This document shows positions 1-8,029 of a DNA stretch of 64,000 bases, piece after piece. Location of the stretch: positions 62,001 to 126,000 of the forward strand of contig CAVIKF010000003.1 of NCBI GenBank assembly GCA_963643505.1, read 5' to 3'. The stretch comes from CAVEFW01 sp963643505 (lineage in GTDB: Bacteria > Actinomycetota > Coriobacteriia > Coriobacteriales > Eggerthellaceae). The notes under the pieces were generated by a model, which saw nothing but the letters and a program-made list of their open reading frames with translations, was not told where the DNA came from and ran no database searches. The position numbers were made by a program, and so were the translations under genes. Each line of letters starts with the position of its first letter. Positions within the stretch are counted from its first letter, which is position 1.

Positions 1-2
1 GG

Positions 3-947
3 CGCGATATGTTGAAATCCGCCAGCGAGGAGTGCGACCATTTCACCGGCGCGGTGTTGTGCATGCCGGAACCCGATGGCCTCTCGTATCAGGTTGTTGA
101 CGGCCAACAACGTTTGGCGACCCTGACATTGCTGATGGTCGCGTTGCGCAACTTCCTCGGTGAGCGCGATGCGTCTATCATGGGTCTTGACGCCACCACG
201 ATTGAGGCGACCTATTTCGGATCGCCCGACAAACCGCGCCTCACCATGAACGAGGCGGACAACCCCACGCTGCGCTCGCTCGAGTTTCCCACATACGCGC
301 AACCGGACGGGAGGGCCCGGGCCCAAAAACTCAAAGACAGCGTTGCGTTCTTCCGCAAGAGGCTCGACGACCCTGAACTCGACCTTTTGAGTCTTTGGAA
401 GGGCGTTCGTTCGCTGAACTGCATATTCGTGGAACTCGATACCGGCGATAACGCGCAAGTGGTCTTTGAGAGCCTGAACTCGAAAGGCGTCCAACTCACC
501 ACGGCCGACCTTTGTCGTAACTATTTGCTCGCAGGCTTGCCCCAAGCCGAACAGGTGCGCTTGTATGAGGATTTTTGGGAACCCATCGAAGACTTGTTCG
601 GCGACGACCCCGGCTCCCTCAGGCTCAACAACGCCATCCTCGGTTGGCTCACCGTGCGCTTCCGTCGCATACGCGCCAAGGGCGACAAGGAGGCTTACCA
701 CGTCTTCCGTCGCTACATGCAAGAGGAGTTCACAGGGACAATCGAGGCGCTCATGGGCGAGCTTTACAACTTTTGCACCGTTTGGGCCGAGAACTACCGC
801 TACCACCCCATCAAGCAATACAAATCCGCGACGAACTGGTCAACCCTTGGCCCCAAGACGCTTGTGAGCCATGTTCCGATCAAGCCCGCAAGTCCCGAGG
901 CGCTTGAGTTCTACGCAAAGCATTTCGGCATCATGACAAAGAGGTAG
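3..947 (+). CDS. DUF262 (GmrSD/ParB-like) protein, 5' end outside window
   Basis: The reading frame is open to the left edge, so the first visible Met (base 9) is probably internal and the N-terminal region with the usual F-x-V-P-x-Y-Q-R stretch lies upstream. What is visible starts just before the family's hallmark DGQQRLATLTLL motif, the ParB/sulfiredoxin-like nucleotide-binding loop of DUF262. A second conserved block, VFESLNSKGVQLTTADL, follows about 110 residues later. The protein ends about 150 residues after that block and has no DUF1524 HNH nuclease half, unlike complete GmrSD type IV restriction enzymes. A second DUF262 gene starts 7 bases after its stop, so the two probably form one transcript. 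A defence role is inferred from family membership only. Confidence 0.8.
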   Translation, partial: RDMLKSASEECDHFTGAVLCMPEPDGLSYQVVDGQQRLATLTLLMVALRNFLGERDASIMGLDATTIEATYFGSPDKPRLTMNEADNPTLRSLEFPTYAQPDGRARAQKLKDSVAFFRKRLDDPELDLLSLWKGVRSLNCIFVELDTGDNAQVVFESLNSKGVQLTTADLCRNYLLAGLPQAEQVRLYEDFWEPIEDLFGDDPGSLRLNNAILGWLTVRFRRIRAKGDKEAYHVFRRYMQEEFTGTIEALMGELYNFCTVWAENYRYHPIKQYKSATNWSTLGPKTLVSHVPIKPASPEALEFYAKHFGIMTKR

Positions 948-954
948 GTGGACC

Positions 955-1965
955 ATGCAAATCAAAATCGAGTCATTCCTTGACATCCTTGGCATCCCGA
1001 ATACGCAATTCGTCGTCCCCGTCTACCAACGCGTCTACTCTTGGACAGCACGGCAGGCAACGGGACTCCTTGAGGATGTCCTCAATGCAGCTCGGACGAA
1101 AACGAGCCATTTCGCCGGCATCCTGCTCTTCTCCCTAGACACTGACAGCTGGGGAGATTGTGGCCGATTGCGCGTAATCGACGGACAGCAACGCCTGACG
1201 ACGATCACGCTCATGCTCATCGCGCTCATGAGGAAGATGGAGGAAGGGACCCTCAACGACTTGACCGCCGACAAGGTGCTCAAGCGCTATCTGTTGGCCG
1301 GCAAGGACGAGGGCGCACCGTCCAAGCTCATGCTCTCCCACCTTGATCGCGGCACCCTTGCCACCCTGATCGACAACGGAGAGATGCCCAAAGAGCACTC
1401 GGAGCGGCTTGTCGAGAACCTCAAGATCTTCGAGGATTGCCTGGACGAGGGCGGAAAAGAAATCGCAGATGAGCTTTGGCGCGGCCTCAACCAACTACAG
1501 GTGATCACCGCGCTGCTCGAAAGCGAGGACAGCCCACAACTCGTGTTTGAGAGCCTCAATTCCAAAGGCTCACCGTTGACGGCGAGCGACCTGGTCCGCA
1601 ACACGCTCCTTTTCGGGGCAGACGAGAAGCAAAGACACGCCCTGTATGAGGCGAGATGGCGTCCGCTTGAGCAAGCGGTTGGCGCAATCGACGGCGCAAG
1701 CATGGACACCATGATCCGCGCATGGCTCGCAGCGAGGTTTCGCGATGAGCGCGTTCGTAACGAGACCGATATCTACACCGTACTTCGAAACTACCTGCGT
1801 ACCGGCGACGAGACCATGGAAGACATGCTGGAAGACCTCGGCAAGTTCGGCGCCAAGTACACCTCAAACGATGAGTGGCGAGCGCGTGTCGACAAGTTTG
1901 CCAAGGACTGGCTCGAAGATCGTCCACGCATGTCGGTCTCACAGTTCAAGATGTTCGGTTCCTGA
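955..1965 (+). CDS. DUF262 (GmrSD N-terminal-like) protein
   Basis: 336 aa. The start Met has GGTGG a few bases upstream. The N-terminus shows FVVPVYQRVYSW, followed near residue 75 by VIDGQQRLTTITLM, then LVFESLNSKGSPLTASDLVR near residue 190. These three blocks in order are diagnostic for DUF262, the nucleotide-binding half of GmrS/GmrD-type modification-dependent restriction enzymes. The chain stops at residue 336 without the C-terminal DUF1524 (HNH) domain. With its upstream paralogue it forms a tandem pair of DUF262-only proteins, which could act as a hetero-oligomer or be nuclease-less relics. I cannot tell which from sequence alone. Confidence 0.82.
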   Translation: MQIKIESFLDILGIPNTQFVVPVYQRVYSWTARQATGLLEDVLNAARTKTSHFAGILLFSLDTDSWGDCGRLRVIDGQQRLTTITLMLIALMRKMEEGTLNDLTADKVLKRYLLAGKDEGAPSKLMLSHLDRGTLATLIDNGEMPKEHSERLVENLKIFEDCLDEGGKEIADELWRGLNQLQVITALLESEDSPQLVFESLNSKGSPLTASDLVRNTLLFGADEKQRHALYEARWRPLEQAVGAIDGASMDTMIRAWLAARFRDERVRNETDIYTVLRNYLRTGDETMEDMLEDLGKFGAKYTSNDEWRARVDKFAKDWLEDRPRMSVSQFKMFGS

Positions 1966-2022
1966 TAGCGGCTTGAGATAGAATAGCCTTACGAAAAGAG
2001 GAAGTCGGCAAGGGAGAACTCC

Positions 2023-2583
2023 GTGTCCGATGCTAGAACGCAAAGAACCGACAACGCCATCAAAAGCGCATTTTTGGAGTTGTTGGAAGAAAAGCCGCTC
2101 TGTTCGATTTCCATGGCAGAGCTTGCGAAACTCTCGGGAATAAGCCGCTCGACGCTCTATGCTCATTTTGGGAACGTGATCGACGTGTTCAACAGCCTCG
2201 TGAAGGATTTCCTGCGAGACATCATCGGGCTTCGCGCGCTCCTACGTTGCGAAGAATGCGGGAAGCCGGAGTCGAAAAAACCGTTTTGCCTCGCCCTGCG
2301 CGCAGCGGGTCCCTATCAACCGCTCGTGATGGCACCGGAGTTCATGCCCACATTCATGGATTGTGTCCTGGAGGAAAGTGCGGGGTTTGACGCGTTGGAG
2401 CCCTATCGTCTACCAGGACTCACCGAGTCACAAGCAAAAACGCTGTTCACATTCCAGATGAACGGGTGCTATGCGGCAGCCATGCTTGGCAAAGAAGTGG
2501 TTTGGAGCGACCACCAAAAGGCGATCGACCGATTCATACGCGGCGGCCTTGCAGCATTGCAAACAGCAAGCGGAAAACAGTAA
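2023..2583 (+). CDS. TetR/AcrR-family transcriptional regulator
   Basis: 186 aa with a GTG start and an AAGGGAG ribosome site about 8 bases upstream. The N-terminal 60 residues (TDNAIKSAFLELLEEKPLCSISMAELAKLSGISRSTLYAHFGN) form the three-helix TetR DNA-binding domain, with the typical recognition helix ISRSTLYAHF. The C-terminal ligand/dimer domain is not recognisable and contains a CEECGKPESKKPFC Cys cluster near residues 76-90 that could bind metal. It lies 57 bases after the DUF262 pair and just before the REP-like repeats that end the convergent fibre locus. No target can be assigned. Confidence 0.85.
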   Translation: MSDARTQRTDNAIKSAFLELLEEKPLCSISMAELAKLSGISRSTLYAHFGNVIDVFNSLVKDFLRDIIGLRALLRCEECGKPESKKPFCLALRAAGPYQPLVMAPEFMPTFMDCVLEESAGFDALEPYRLPGLTESQAKTLFTFQMNGCYAAAMLGKEVVWSDHQKAIDRFIRGGLAALQTASGKQ

Positions 2584-2618
2584 GAGGCAACGGGTAAGAG
2601 GCGACCAGTAAACACAGG

Positions 2619-2804
2619 TTGAACAGGGGACGGAGGAGTGTTCATTCCTGAGGGTGAACAGGGTTGAACAGGGGACGGAGGAGTGTTCATTCCTGAGGGT
2701 GAACAGGGGGTGAACACTCCTCCGTCCCCTGTTCATCGGGGGTGAACACTCCTCCGTCCCCTGTTCATCAACACGAAGGTGAACACTCCTCCGTCCCCTG
2801 TTCA
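2619..2804. repeat. REP-like cluster A, five copies of a GAACA...TGTTC palindromic unit
   Basis: Two tandem 45-bp copies in the plus orientation (2619-2663 and 2664-2708) contain GAACAGGGGACGGAGGAG plus TGTTCA. Three further 24-bp copies lie in the opposite orientation at 2712-2735, 2744-2767 and 2781-2804. Each unit has GAACA/TGTTC inverted ends around a GGGGACGG core, which resembles REP elements mobilised by RAYT (TnpA_REP) transposases. No such transposase is in the window. The cluster separates the convergent TetR and SipW-like genes, and the last copy lies inside the signal peptidase reading frame. Opposed copies could fold into a strong hairpin acting as a bidirectional terminator. Confidence 0.8.
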
Positions 2805-3463
2805 CCCTGTTCATCCGCGGGGGTCCCCTCCTCGTTCGCCTCAAGCTTGTCCAAAGATTCAGCGGCACGTTTTTTACGCAACGCCTCGACCGTCTCGCGC
2901 AACGCCGCTTCCTCCTCTTGGCGAGACAGTTCCACCGTGGTCTTCACCGCGTTTCTCAATTCGTAAATCAGCAGGATAGCCATGGGAAGAAGGATGCACG
3001 GCACAAACACGAGAGGGTTGGACAACAAAGACACGATCAACCCCAACAAGCCAGAGACAATGACAACCTTGCCTACCACGTTGTTCTCACTCACAGGGTA
3101 TTGGTCCTCCAAGGTATTGGCATCCCCCTTGGTGGTAAACATGAGTTGGTGGGAATCCTGATCTTGTTCGATAGCGGCAATGCGGTGGGTGTTCAAGGCG
3201 TTACCGAGAGAGGGGTCGGAGGAGTAAAACGTAATGACATCCCCCACTTGCAACGAATCTGCGTCTTCCTCGTGGACGACGATCAGGGAGTTCGTCGGGA
3301 TGCTCGGCTCCATGCTCCCCGTCATCACGTGCAACGCGCCGTATCCCCCTATCATGGGAATCTCTCCGGCGGGAGTGAACACAGCACGCAATAACGCGAT
3401 CACCGCGATGGCTATGATAAAGGTGGACAGGACGTTGGCTACCCTCAACAGCCATTTCTTCAT
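2768..3463 (-). CDS. SipW-like (ER-type) signal peptidase I, first of two
   Basis: 231 aa. The order is an N-terminal membrane helix (about 8-30), catalytic Ser in TGSMEPSIPTN, then NTHRI with His where bacterial type-I enzymes have Lys, and TKGDAN carrying the Asp. A second membrane segment follows (about 133-165), then a cytoplasmic charged helix. Ser/His/Asp catalysis defines the ER/SipW class that processes TasA/camelysin-type precursors. The start overlaps the DUF2357 stop in an ATGA, implying translational coupling. The last 13 residues (ending GEQGTEECSPSC) are encoded by a REP-like repeat copy, so the native C-terminus was probably replaced or extended by repeat insertion. Confidence 0.88.
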   Translation of the reverse strand: MKKWLLRVANVLSTFIIAIAVIALLRAVFTPAGEIPMIGGYGALHVMTGSMEPSIPTNSLIVVHEEDADSLQVGDVITFYSSDPSLGNALNTHRIAAIEQDQDSHQLMFTTKGDANTLEDQYPVSENNVVGKVVIVSGLLGLIVSLLSNPLVFVPCILLPMAILLIYELRNAVKTTVELSRQEEEAALRETVEALRKKRAAESLDKLEANEEGTPADEQGEQGTEECSPSC

Positions 3464-5595
3464 TCGTCTTGATCCCCGTTCGACTCTTCGGGACTCGAAG
3501 ACTTGAATCGTTTAAGCAGATAACGGGAGAAACTGTTGCCTTCCGCTTTGCGAAGGGCGCGATCGCGCTCGCGCTCCGCTGCCTTGAGTTGTTTCCTTAA
3601 CTCGGTGATCTCGCTATCGACAACAGCCCGTTCGCGGGCAGATGTCTCCCTGAGTTGGGTCAGTTCATCCTCGTATCTCGTACAGGCCTTCGACAGGGTA
3701 TCCGCCGCCTCCTTCTGGGCATATTTCAGATTATTCTCGTGGACAATACGCTCATGCTCAATGTTGGCTTCGGATTCCGACCTGATCGTTGCCACCGCGG
3801 CCTCGGCATCCTGTCGCGCCTTGGCCACCGCGGCCTCGGCGTTCTCCTTGCTCGTGCGAATTTGAAGCTCGGCCTCTTCCCGCGCCTTGTTCGTATCTGC
3901 CTCAGCCTGGGCCTTGGTCGCCTCAACGACAGCTTCCGCCTCGGCCTTGGTCGCAGCGATCGCCTCGTCAGCCTGGGCCTTGGCCGCCTCTGCGTCAGCG
4001 CGTGCGGCGGCGATGGCGGACTCTGACGCCTCCTTAGCTGCGGCGATGGCGGACTCAGCGCCTGTCTTGGCCGCCTCAACGACAGCTTCCGCTTCAGCCT
4101 TGGTCGCGGCGATCGCCTCGTCAGCCTCAGCCTTGGCCGCCTCAACAGCAGCATCTGCCTCAGCCTTGGTCGCCTCAACGACAGCTTCCGCTTCGGCCTT
4201 GGTCGCAGCGATCGCCTCATCAGCTTCAGCCCTGGTCGACTCAGCGGCGGCTTTTGCCTCGGCGCACTCCCCTTCCGCCTTGGCGCGGGCCTTCTCCGCA
4301 ACTCCTACGGCCGCAAGGGCGTCCACCTTTGCAGCTTCCGCTTCCATACGCGACTTCTCAGCAACCACCACCTTCTTTTCCGCCTCTTCGACCTTAGTAC
4401 GGGCAGCCTCAATCTGGTCAAGCAAAGATTCCCGCTCGTGGGACATAGAGACAATCTGTTGGTGGGATTCGTCCAATTGGGCCTCAATCGCCTTGCGCGC
4501 CTCGATCTCCGCTTCCAAGGCGGCCTCGGCTTTAAGTTGGGCCTCGGTAACCTCCTCGACGAACACTTGGCGAATCTCAACGTCAGGAATGTTGCAATCG
4601 TCAACAATCTCCTCGACGATCTCCTTGATGAACACCGGGCGCTTCACCTCATGACGAGTCACCTCGATCTCTTTGAGGTTACGCTCATCTTCGGTAAGGG
4701 ACTTGAAGACGGTATAGTTATTGATGAGGTTGGTGTACATCTGGACAAGATACTCGTCGTCGAAGGCCATCTCGGTATCTTGGACGTCGATCATGTAACC
4801 GACCTCGTCGTATTGCTCCATGAATTGCCACAACTGGTAGCACTTGCGGTAGTCGGGATCCTTCATGATGAGGTTCGTGCGCTGAATAGGGCTTCTGACC
4901 TTGGCACATCCATCCATGATTTCATAGAACGCGGTGCGGCGCAAAGACATGACAAGGCGCCTGACGCGGTCGATGCGCATAAAGACGTCCATGTTGTCCG
5001 CATCGTTCTCCGCAAGGCTTTGGCGGTTCTTGACCACCATGTCAAGGTTGTAGGTGATCTCCTCGTAGGCGTCCTCAATCTTCGTCTTCATGACGAAATG
5101 GTTGCGGATCTCGTTGCCCGTGGACCAAAAGATGACGTCGGTACGTTTATCGATGAAGGTCAGGAGCCGTTTGATCAGGTGAAAGATAAAACGGTTCTCG
5201 TAGAGGTCATACGTCTCCTGGGTGCTGACATTCAAGATCTTGGAGGGATGGATCTCTCCGTCCTCGGACGGGTCGATGTATTGGGTATGCTGGCTCAGAT
5301 GGCGAACGGACTCCGCAGAGATTCTGCGCGCCAAAGCGACCGGGACCAACTCCTCCTCGGTGGTGATGAACCTGCGGGGGTGCTCGATGATCTTGTTGAT
5401 CGAGTCCAAGGTGTCCTCAACCGCCTTGATCCATCGCTCATCAACCTGCTTGACCAACACCTCGCGCTTTTGCTCAAGGGTCGTGTCGCTGGCTTGGAGC
5501 ATCTCATACAGATAGCGAAAGTACCTATCCTCTTCTTGGATGGGACCCATCTTCTCCGAAAAGCTGCTGTAGAGATCCTGAATGGTATCTGACAT
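3460..5595 (-). CDS. DUF2357-like protein with long Ala-rich coiled coil
   Basis: 711 aa. Residues about 60-150 carry the DUF2357 pattern: HPRRFITTEEELVPV, then SVRHLSQHTQYI, then KILNVSTQETYDLYENRFIF. DUF2357 is the McrC-like half of McrBC-type systems, normally followed by a PD-(D/E)XK nuclease (DUF524). Here no nuclease motif is visible. From about residue 340 to 680 the chain is a continuous Ala/Glu/Lys coiled coil with near-repeats of EAVVEATKAEAD, ending in a short basic tail (SRYLLKRFKSS). It follows the McrB-like ATPase after a 53-base gap and overlaps the downstream peptidase by 4 bases. I infer a partner or scaffold for the ATPase; assignment to DUF2357 is by eye. Confidence 0.7.
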   Translation of the reverse strand: MSDTIQDLYSSFSEKMGPIQEEDRYFRYLYEMLQASDTTLEQKREVLVKQVDERWIKAVEDTLDSINKIIEHPRRFITTEEELVPVALARRISAESVRHLSQHTQYIDPSEDGEIHPSKILNVSTQETYDLYENRFIFHLIKRLLTFIDKRTDVIFWSTGNEIRNHFVMKTKIEDAYEEITYNLDMVVKNRQSLAENDADNMDVFMRIDRVRRLVMSLRRTAFYEIMDGCAKVRSPIQRTNLIMKDPDYRKCYQLWQFMEQYDEVGYMIDVQDTEMAFDDEYLVQMYTNLINNYTVFKSLTEDERNLKEIEVTRHEVKRPVFIKEIVEEIVDDCNIPDVEIRQVFVEEVTEAQLKAEAALEAEIEARKAIEAQLDESHQQIVSMSHERESLLDQIEAARTKVEEAEKKVVVAEKSRMEAEAAKVDALAAVGVAEKARAKAEGECAEAKAAAESTRAEADEAIAATKAEAEAVVEATKAEADAAVEAAKAEADEAIAATKAEAEAVVEAAKTGAESAIAAAKEASESAIAAARADAEAAKAQADEAIAATKAEAEAVVEATKAQAEADTNKAREEAELQIRTSKENAEAAVAKARQDAEAAVATIRSESEANIEHERIVHENNLKYAQKEAADTLSKACTRYEDELTQLRETSARERAVVDSEITELRKQLKAAERERDRALRKAEGNSFSRYLLKRFKSSSPEESNGDQDE

Positions 5596-5605
5596 GGTTC
5601 ACTCC

Positions 5606-5649
5606 GTTGGAAGACTGTTGGAAGACTGTTGGATGACTGTTGGATGACT
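5606..5649. repeat. 11-bp tandem repeat, four units
   Basis: GTTGGAAGACT twice, then GTTGGATGACT twice, filling the gap between the stop of the McrB-like gene and the ribosome site (GGAGTGA on the minus strand) of the DUF2357 gene. Copy-number change would alter spacing between two co-translated genes without changing either protein. Confidence 0.9.
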
Positions 5650-7247
5650 TAGTACAGATTCTGGATACGTTGGAGATAGCTGACGCTGTCGGGCAAACCG
5701 TCATCGCCGAACGTCTTCTCGATATAGGCGATGAGGCCCTTGATCTCGTCACGGACGTAACTGACGTTCATGCTCTCGAATTTCTTCAAAACCTTGCGGG
5801 CAATGATGTAGTCCATGCCACCCAACTCAGAGCCGCCGCAAGCGACATACACCGGGATGAAGTCGTGCATCTGCTTCATGATACGGTTGCCAAATGCGAG
5901 CTTGAAGCGGGTTTGCAGATATTGGTCCAACTTGTCCATGTCGTTGAGCATCTCCTCGCTGATGGGATGCTCGACCTTGGCCTTTTGGAACAGGTATTGC
6001 AAATACTCGGAGGTGACGTGCACCCGATCTTGACTCGGACACTCAAAGGCGGCAGAGCGCTCGTTGATCTCGATGGGAATGGCGCGGTCGTAGACCTTGT
6101 CGGTGATGGTGAAGGTGGAGTCGTCGTTGTTGGCGGTACCCACGAACCAAAGGCTGTCGGGGACCAAGATCTTGCCTTCGGAGAGGTGTATCGGGTCGTC
6201 GTCCCAAGCGGTCGGGACGAGGTCCACGACCCACTCGTCGTGGCGAGGCATCTCGAGGACGGACAGCATCTCTGCGAAGTAGTACTCGATACGCGCCAAG
6301 TTAACCTCGTCGAGGACGATGATGCTCGGGTCGAGGCGATAACCGGCCTCATACACCGCGCGAAGGAACTCGGTCTCGTTGAAGCGCTTGGAGAACTCGT
6401 TGAAGTAGCCAATGATCTCGGTCCGGTCACGATAGGAAGGTTGGACGGAAACGATGGTCGCAGGGTTGTCCAGATAGCGGCTGAAGGAGTACGGCAAGGA
6501 CGTCTTGCCGGTACCGGAGATGCCCTCAAGGATCAACAACCTGGAAGCGGCCATACCGGCGACATAACGTCTGACGACCTCCTCGGTATAGTACAGCTTC
6601 ATCTCGCTTGCAGCGAAGAAGCGATAGCCCTCCGTGAACCTTTGCAAGGTGATCTCGTTGTCGAATGCGGGATACACGTAGGTGCGATACTTGAGATCGA
6701 CCAAGGACAGCTTCGGGAAACGGTTTGCGAGCGCCTTTGCGCGCAACTCCTCGTACGTTTGCTCGGAGACCTCCTCATAGATCGGGTTGCCGTCCTCGTC
6801 GTTGCCCAAAACGTTACCGACCGTGGGAAGCTTGTCGTTGATCAGGGCAGACGCGCCACTGTAGGGGATGTTGTTCCCCATGGCGTTGACCTTTAGAGCC
6901 AAGACCTTGTTCTTCTCGTCCATCAGCTCGAGAACTTGTTTGTTGAGGCGACCGATCTCGCGGTAGAGCGCCTTGTTGCTCGTCCCCTTGTTGTTCAGCT
7001 CGTGGTTCAACATGAAATGGCGGACAAGGATCACGATGATCAAAACCGGGATGGCGATTAGCACCAAGAACAAAATGACGATCCCGATCTTGCCGAGGAT
7101 GTCGGCGGTTTGAAAATAGGTAAGAAAGATGTTGAAATAGTCCACCCATCCCGTGATGAACAAGGTGACGATGGAAGCGATGACGGCCGCGATGTTATAC
7201 ACGACCTTGGAAAGCAACTCCCAGGCATAATCCAAGAATGAGCTCAC
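5649..7247 (-). CDS. membrane-anchored McrB-like AAA+ ATPase
   Basis: 532 aa from a GTG start with GGAG 6 bases upstream, 3 bases after the second signal peptidase gene. Two hydrophobic segments lie in the first 95 residues (VVYNIAAVIASIVTLFI and IGIVILFLVLIAIPVLIIVI). A short coil and linker precede the AAA+ module: Walker A GISGTGKTS near residue 240, Walker B IIVLDEVNLARIEYYFAEML near 315, and sensor LWFVGTANNDDST near 385. The LDEVNLARIE signature is typical of McrB GTPase/ATPase relatives. True McrB is soluble with an N-terminal DNA-binding domain; here membrane helices take that place and no methyl-DNA binding domain is seen. It is embedded between signal peptidases and fibre subunits, so a role in export or assembly is more likely than restriction. 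Confidence 0.85.
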   Translation of the reverse strand: MSSFLDYAWELLSKVVYNIAAVIASIVTLFITGWVDYFNIFLTYFQTADILGKIGIVILFLVLIAIPVLIIVILVRHFMLNHELNNKGTSNKALYREIGRLNKQVLELMDEKNKVLALKVNAMGNNIPYSGASALINDKLPTVGNVLGNDEDGNPIYEEVSEQTYEELRAKALANRFPKLSLVDLKYRTYVYPAFDNEITLQRFTEGYRFFAASEMKLYYTEEVVRRYVAGMAASRLLILEGISGTGKTSLPYSFSRYLDNPATIVSVQPSYRDRTEIIGYFNEFSKRFNETEFLRAVYEAGYRLDPSIIVLDEVNLARIEYYFAEMLSVLEMPRHDEWVVDLVPTAWDDDPIHLSEGKILVPDSLWFVGTANNDDSTFTITDKVYDRAIPIEINERSAAFECPSQDRVHVTSEYLQYLFQKAKVEHPISEEMLNDMDKLDQYLQTRFKLAFGNRIMKQMHDFIPVYVACGGSELGGMDYIIARKVLKKFESMNVSYVRDEIKGLIAYIEKTFGDDGLPDSVSYLQRIQNLY

Positions 7248-7250
7248 GGA

Positions 7251-8012
7251 CTACTCCTTCTCCTCGGCCAAAGAACGTTTCAAAGCCTCGGCCTCTTCCT
7301 TCATGCGGCGCGCCTCGGCCAATTGGGCCTCAGCCTCTTCCTTGATACGGGAAGCCTCGTCAAGCTCATGTTGGGTATCGGCCGAGGACCCCGTCTGGGC
7401 CTCCTCAGCGTCCAAAATCTGCTTCGCCTTCTCCTCGCGCGATTCCTCTTCAAGCGCCCGCTTGTAGTTGATGCTGATGGTGATGAGGCGATACACCTGG
7501 AAGATGAAGAACAAAAGCATCGGTAAGACGATGATGACCAAGAAGCCCACCGGACTCGACAAGAACTCCATCAGGTTGCCGATACCAGGCAAGACCGCGA
7601 CCTGTTTGCCAACAATGTCGCCATCAGTTATCACATGCGTGTCGGAGACCTCGTTGTTGTCGCCCTTGGTGACATAGGAACGGACGCCGCCATCCGTCGT
7701 GATCTTCTCGATACGGTGGGTGTTCAGCGCGTACTCGTTGTCAATGATGGCATGGAAGGTGATGACGTCCCCCTCTTGCAAGGTGGCGGGGTCAGTGGCT
7801 TGGATGATGATCAGGTCACCCTTGCAAAACGTCGGCGCCATGGAGTCTGATTGGACCGTTAGGGGCGTAAACCCTGCGAGAGATGCGACGTGATCGGCAT
7901 CCCTGGTCGCCAACGTCGTAAAGGCGAACAGCGCGGCGATGAGGATCACCACCCACAAGATGACGCTGATGATGATGGTACCTGCCTTTTTCAATGCTTC
8001 CACGATATTCAA
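7251..8012 (-). CDS. SipW-like (ER-type) signal peptidase I, second of two
   Basis: 253 aa. An N-terminal membrane helix (about 10-32) is followed by the catalytic Ser in QSDSMAPTF, GDVITFHA, NTHRIEKI with the catalytic His, and TKGDNNEVSD with Asp. A second membrane helix (about 150-175) leads into a cytoplasmic tail of about 75 residues. That tail is a charged coiled coil (EEAEAQLAEARRMKEEAEAL). This is the Ser/His/Asp SipW type. The coiled-coil tail resembles those of the other peptidase and of the DUF2357 protein, so the three may dock on one another at the inner face of the membrane. It lies 17 bases after the last subunit gene and 3 bases before the ATPase gene. Confidence 0.9.
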   Translation of the reverse strand: MNIVEALKKAGTIIISVILWVVILIAALFAFTTLATRDADHVASLAGFTPLTVQSDSMAPTFCKGDLIIIQATDPATLQEGDVITFHAIIDNEYALNTHRIEKITTDGGVRSYVTKGDNNEVSDTHVITDGDIVGKQVAVLPGIGNLMEFLSSPVGFLVIIVLPMLLFFIFQVYRLITISINYKRALEEESREEKAKQILDAEEAQTGSSADTQHELDEASRIKEEAEAQLAEARRMKEEAEALKRSLAEEKE

Positions 8013-8029
8013 ACCCTTTCACGTCGGAC

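Noticed and set aside
2619..2804. CRISPR-like array
   Set aside because: Copies are in both orientations and adjacent ones have no regular spacers; no cas genes are present. The palindromic unit fits a REP-like element.
4438..5592. 384-codon plus-strand frame antisense to the DUF2357 gene
   Set aside because: It is a shadow of the minus-strand gene, with no ribosome site and no recognisable domain.
5640..6896. 418-codon plus-strand frame opposite the AAA+ gene
   Set aside because: The minus strand encodes clear Walker A, Walker B and sensor motifs; the plus frame shows none.
5649..7247. Classical McrBC restriction system
   Set aside because: There is no McrC nuclease, no modified-DNA-binding domain, and the ATPase carries membrane helices and lies inside a fibre locus.
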